Source: Hyaloraphidium curvatum | Lineage: Eukaryota > Monoblepharomycota > Hyaloraphidiomycetes > Hyaloraphidiales > Hyaloraphidiaceae | NCBI GenBank assembly: GCA_025558095.1 | Contig: JAIVFI010000024.1 | Location: forward strand, 434,001-498,000 | DNA length: 64,000 bases | Direction of reading: 5' to 3' | Part shown: piece after piece, positions 61,920-64,000 of the stretch | Position numbering within the stretch: position 1 is the first letter of the stretch | Layout of the letters: each line of letters opens with the position of its first letter | Notes under the pieces: model-generated | Told to the model about the DNA's origin: nothing | Seen by the model: the letters and a program-made list of their open reading frames with translations, nothing else | Databases searched by the model: none | Made by a program: the position numbers and the translations under genes

Positions 61920-64000
61920 CTATGCCGCGGAACCGCTGTACACCTGCAGCAGATTGATCTCGGGCGCGCCGAGGTATAGCAGCCCCAACCAACCCGCGCT
62001 CTCTTGAGCGACGTGGCGGACAAACAGTGCGAGCGTCGAGAAGAGGTTCTGCCTCTTCGCCGGCCCTTCTACAACCCTGGTGCCATGCAGAACGAGATTG
62101 AACTGCGGAGGTGCTCGGGAGGATTGCCGTATTTGCACCGAACGCGTGGGATCTGGGCAAACGACCGGGTGGGTCAGCGTCTCCCGCCGCGAACATCCTG
62201 CACAACTCACCGGGCTTGCCGTCCGGGGGAACGAAGAACTTGCTTGTGAAGGGTGTTAGGCTCGTCACGGCAATACCGGCCATCTGGATCTGAATATCCA
62301 GAAACGTGAGGAGGCAATGGAGCACGAGCTGCACGCGAGACGCGGTGTGAGGCACACACGATCCCAAGAACAGCACTCATGCAAACCTCTGCATCCGTCG
62401 GCCGTTGCCGGGTCCACTCTTCCCCTCCGAATGCACCGCCCCCGTCCCACCGGAAGGCAGAGAGCATGCTACCGACGGCCAAATCGCGAATGCGCGCGAC
62501 AATGTAGTCCCGTGAGAAACGTGAGAACGTTTCGGTCGCAGGAAGGGTCAGGTACAGCTCCAGCAGCAGCCGCTTTCGCACGATAGGGTCGTTCGGCCTT
62601 GCGGTGTAGAGGGCGCCCAAGCTCCCAGGTTTCTGCGCCGGCTGTTGCGAAGCCGTGGATTGGAAAAAGCCGCCAAACGCCGAGGGTTTCGGCTGGAAGA
62701 GAGAAGTTGCCAAAGAAGGTGCCGGGGGCGGGGCGGCGTTCGGGGCAAGCATCTTGAGCCCGCCCTTGTTCAGGTCCACAATCCCCAAAAGATCGAGCGC
62801 AGGATAGGCCAGGTACGCGCTCCTCGTGGTCAAATGTGCCAGGCCCTCGGCCTCGAGCGACGTGTCCACCTCGTTGATGACGGCGGCAAGGGGCTCAAAA
62901 ATCATGGTCGACAGCCACCGCCGCATGCGCTCGATAGCCTCGTCCGACACGTCCGGTCCAGCGCCGAGGTCACGCGCGGCATCCACCGCCCCGGCAGAGG
63001 CCACGTGATAGTGGAGCGCAGGAGATGGAGGCGTCGTGCGACCGCCCAGGGGTGTAGACAAGAGGGGAGGTTGCGGCAAAGAAGGAGAGAAGAAGGTACC
63101 GTTGGCAGCCGGGCCCGGTTGGATCATCGACGGCCCCTGCGGCGACTGCAAAGGGCTGGTGAAGGAAGACGTGAACGCCGGCGCAACAGGCGACGAAACT
63201 TGGGCTGACGACCCGAGGGTGCTCGAGGGCGAGAAGAGGATGGGATCTGCCACTAGTTCGTCAGAGTGCCGAATGGATGGTTGCGATGTGCCTTACGGGC
63301 GCGAACGTAGCTCGCTTCCGGTGAAGAGAGCGTAGAGGCCTGTTGGAGCACACGTTCCAGCGCTGAAGTATGCAGAGAGGAATCGGTAAGTGGGCAGCTT
63401 GGACGGGCAAGCTTGGGCAACCGACCTCTCCCGTCCCGTACAGGTTCGCTGTTCGTGCCCATCCTGAGCAAATAATTGCTCAGCGGAGATATGGGGCTGA
63501 ACTGATCCGTTGCCATCGAGTTCGCCAGGGGCGTCGGCGTGTGCGGAATCTGCGCCGGCATCGCGGATGTCGGCGACGAGAGGGGCATCCGCGGCGGCGA
63601 CATCATAATGGCATCAACTTCCATGGTCACGGGCGTTCCGGCCCGGCTACCAGGAGGTGCCGCGGGCGTCGAAGCCAACTGCCTCTTTGCCTCCTCTGCC
63701 TTTCTCGCTGCCTCGGCCGCTGCCCAAGTCCTAAAGTCAGGGAGAGGTTTCGCAGCCCGTCCCTTGAGCAGCGGCGGCACGAGGTTGGACCCAAAAAGCA
63801 CACATGCGGCGAGGACGAGGTATGAAAGGAAGGAAAACGCCCCAGCGAACTGTAGACCAATCCAAGCGCCGGTCGCGACCACGAGGGCCGCACCGTTCGC
63901 CCAGGCAGCCGCTCTGTCCTCGTCCGTGACTGTCTGGGCTCTGACCAGGGCGTCATATTGATCCCAAAGGCGCCCAGACTGCTCGGCACGGGCCAACGGG
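61920..64000 (-). CDS. TMEM209: TMEM209 homologue (5' end outside window)
   Basis: Exons 63297-64000 (incomplete at its 5' side), 62387-63252, 62211-62328 and 61920-62152. The first codons in the window show no ATG, so the start lies beyond 64000. Seen: two hydrophobic segments near the N-terminal side (ALVVATGAWIGLQFAGA, FLSYLVLAACVLFG), a long Ser/Pro-rich disordered stretch, a helical middle (MRRWLSTMIFEPLAAVINEV), and the conserved C-terminus PTDAELVLHCLLTFLD, FFVPPDGKPDP, PPQFNLVLHG, KRQNLFSTLALFVRHV ending in LGLLYLGAPEINLLQVYSG. This matches the TMEM209/cytochrome-b561-N-like family, in animals a nuclear-envelope Nup205 partner. One intron is only 44 nt. Confidence 0.85.

Noticed and set aside
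1-64000. CRISPR arrays, rRNA, tRNA genes or prokaryotic operons
   Set aside because: No regularly spaced repeats of CRISPR type, no rRNA sequence and no convincing cloverleaf were found. The pervasive short introns exclude a prokaryotic source.

Overview
This window is eukaryotic nuclear DNA: GC-rich, gene-dense, with coding exons broken by many very short spliceosomal introns (mostly 47 to 75 nt). The gene content points to a fungus, probably an early-diverging (chytrid-like) lineage. It has a complete MDM10 (ERMES outer-membrane barrel, essentially fungi plus a few amoebae), PAN2, SAC3, a Bud27/URI-type protein, an Elf1 with a long acidic tail and a COP9 subunit. It also keeps genes usually missing from yeasts: an ABCD4-type transporter, a TMEM209 homologue, mitochondrial HMG-CoA lyase and cofactor-independent phosphoglycerate mutase. 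A species cannot be named from the sequence alone.

Layout. 0.3-5.6 kb: START-domain lipid-transfer protein (-), nonaspanin TM9SF (+), LIS1/PAC1 (+). 5.7-9.9 kb: a nine-exon 1,227-aa helical protein of unknown function (-), divergent from an OCIA-like small membrane protein (+). 10.7-14.8 kb: iPGM (-) and ABCD4-like transporter (-). 14.8-17.6 kb: Nup49/Nup58 (+), a 96-aa coiled-coil protein (-), a URI/Bud27-like protein (+). 17.6-20.5 kb: MDM10 (-) and a bacterial-type FabI enoyl reductase split by six introns (-). 20.9-26.9 kb: a CBM21 plus Barentsz-motif RGG protein (-), HMG-CoA lyase (+), a disordered protein with a PP1-docking motif (+). 26.9-33.5 kb: PAN2 in twenty exons (-), B-type cyclin (+). 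34.1-39.3 kb: KIN17 (+), CSN6 (-), a dysferlin-domain protein (+), Elf1 (-), an unknown 99-aa protein (+). 39.3-55.2 kb: a 16-kb transposable-element island. 55.6-64 kb: SAC3 (+), EBP1/PA2G4 (-) and the 3' part of TMEM209 (-, running off the window).

The TE island holds a 5'-truncated APE-type LINE (copy A), LINE scraps, a nearly complete Copia element with 216-bp LTRs differing at one base, and a longer LINE (copy B) with ORF1 and ORF2. Two points of expression strategy stand out. In the Copia element, gag and the protease/pol frames can be joined only through a predicted 662-nt intron, a UGA-CUA stop and a -1 shift that falls exactly on a G_GGC_CCG heptamer. In LINE copy B, ORF1 and ORF2 share one reading frame separated by a single TAG, and the endonuclease domain starts right after that stop with no AUG until its catalytic residues have passed.

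The host genes are mostly housekeeping: mRNA export, decay and elongation (SAC3, PAN2, Elf1, Barentsz-like, URI), nuclear pore (Nup49/58, TMEM209), organelle contact and metabolism (MDM10, HMGCL, FabI, iPGM, ABCD4) and cell-cycle or dynein regulation (cyclin B, LIS1). They are arranged as tight divergent and convergent pairs with intergenic gaps often below 150 bp. All exon boundaries given here are my own manual splice predictions, chosen so that reading frame, GT-AG (or GC-AG) signals and family alignment agree; they are not supported by transcripts.
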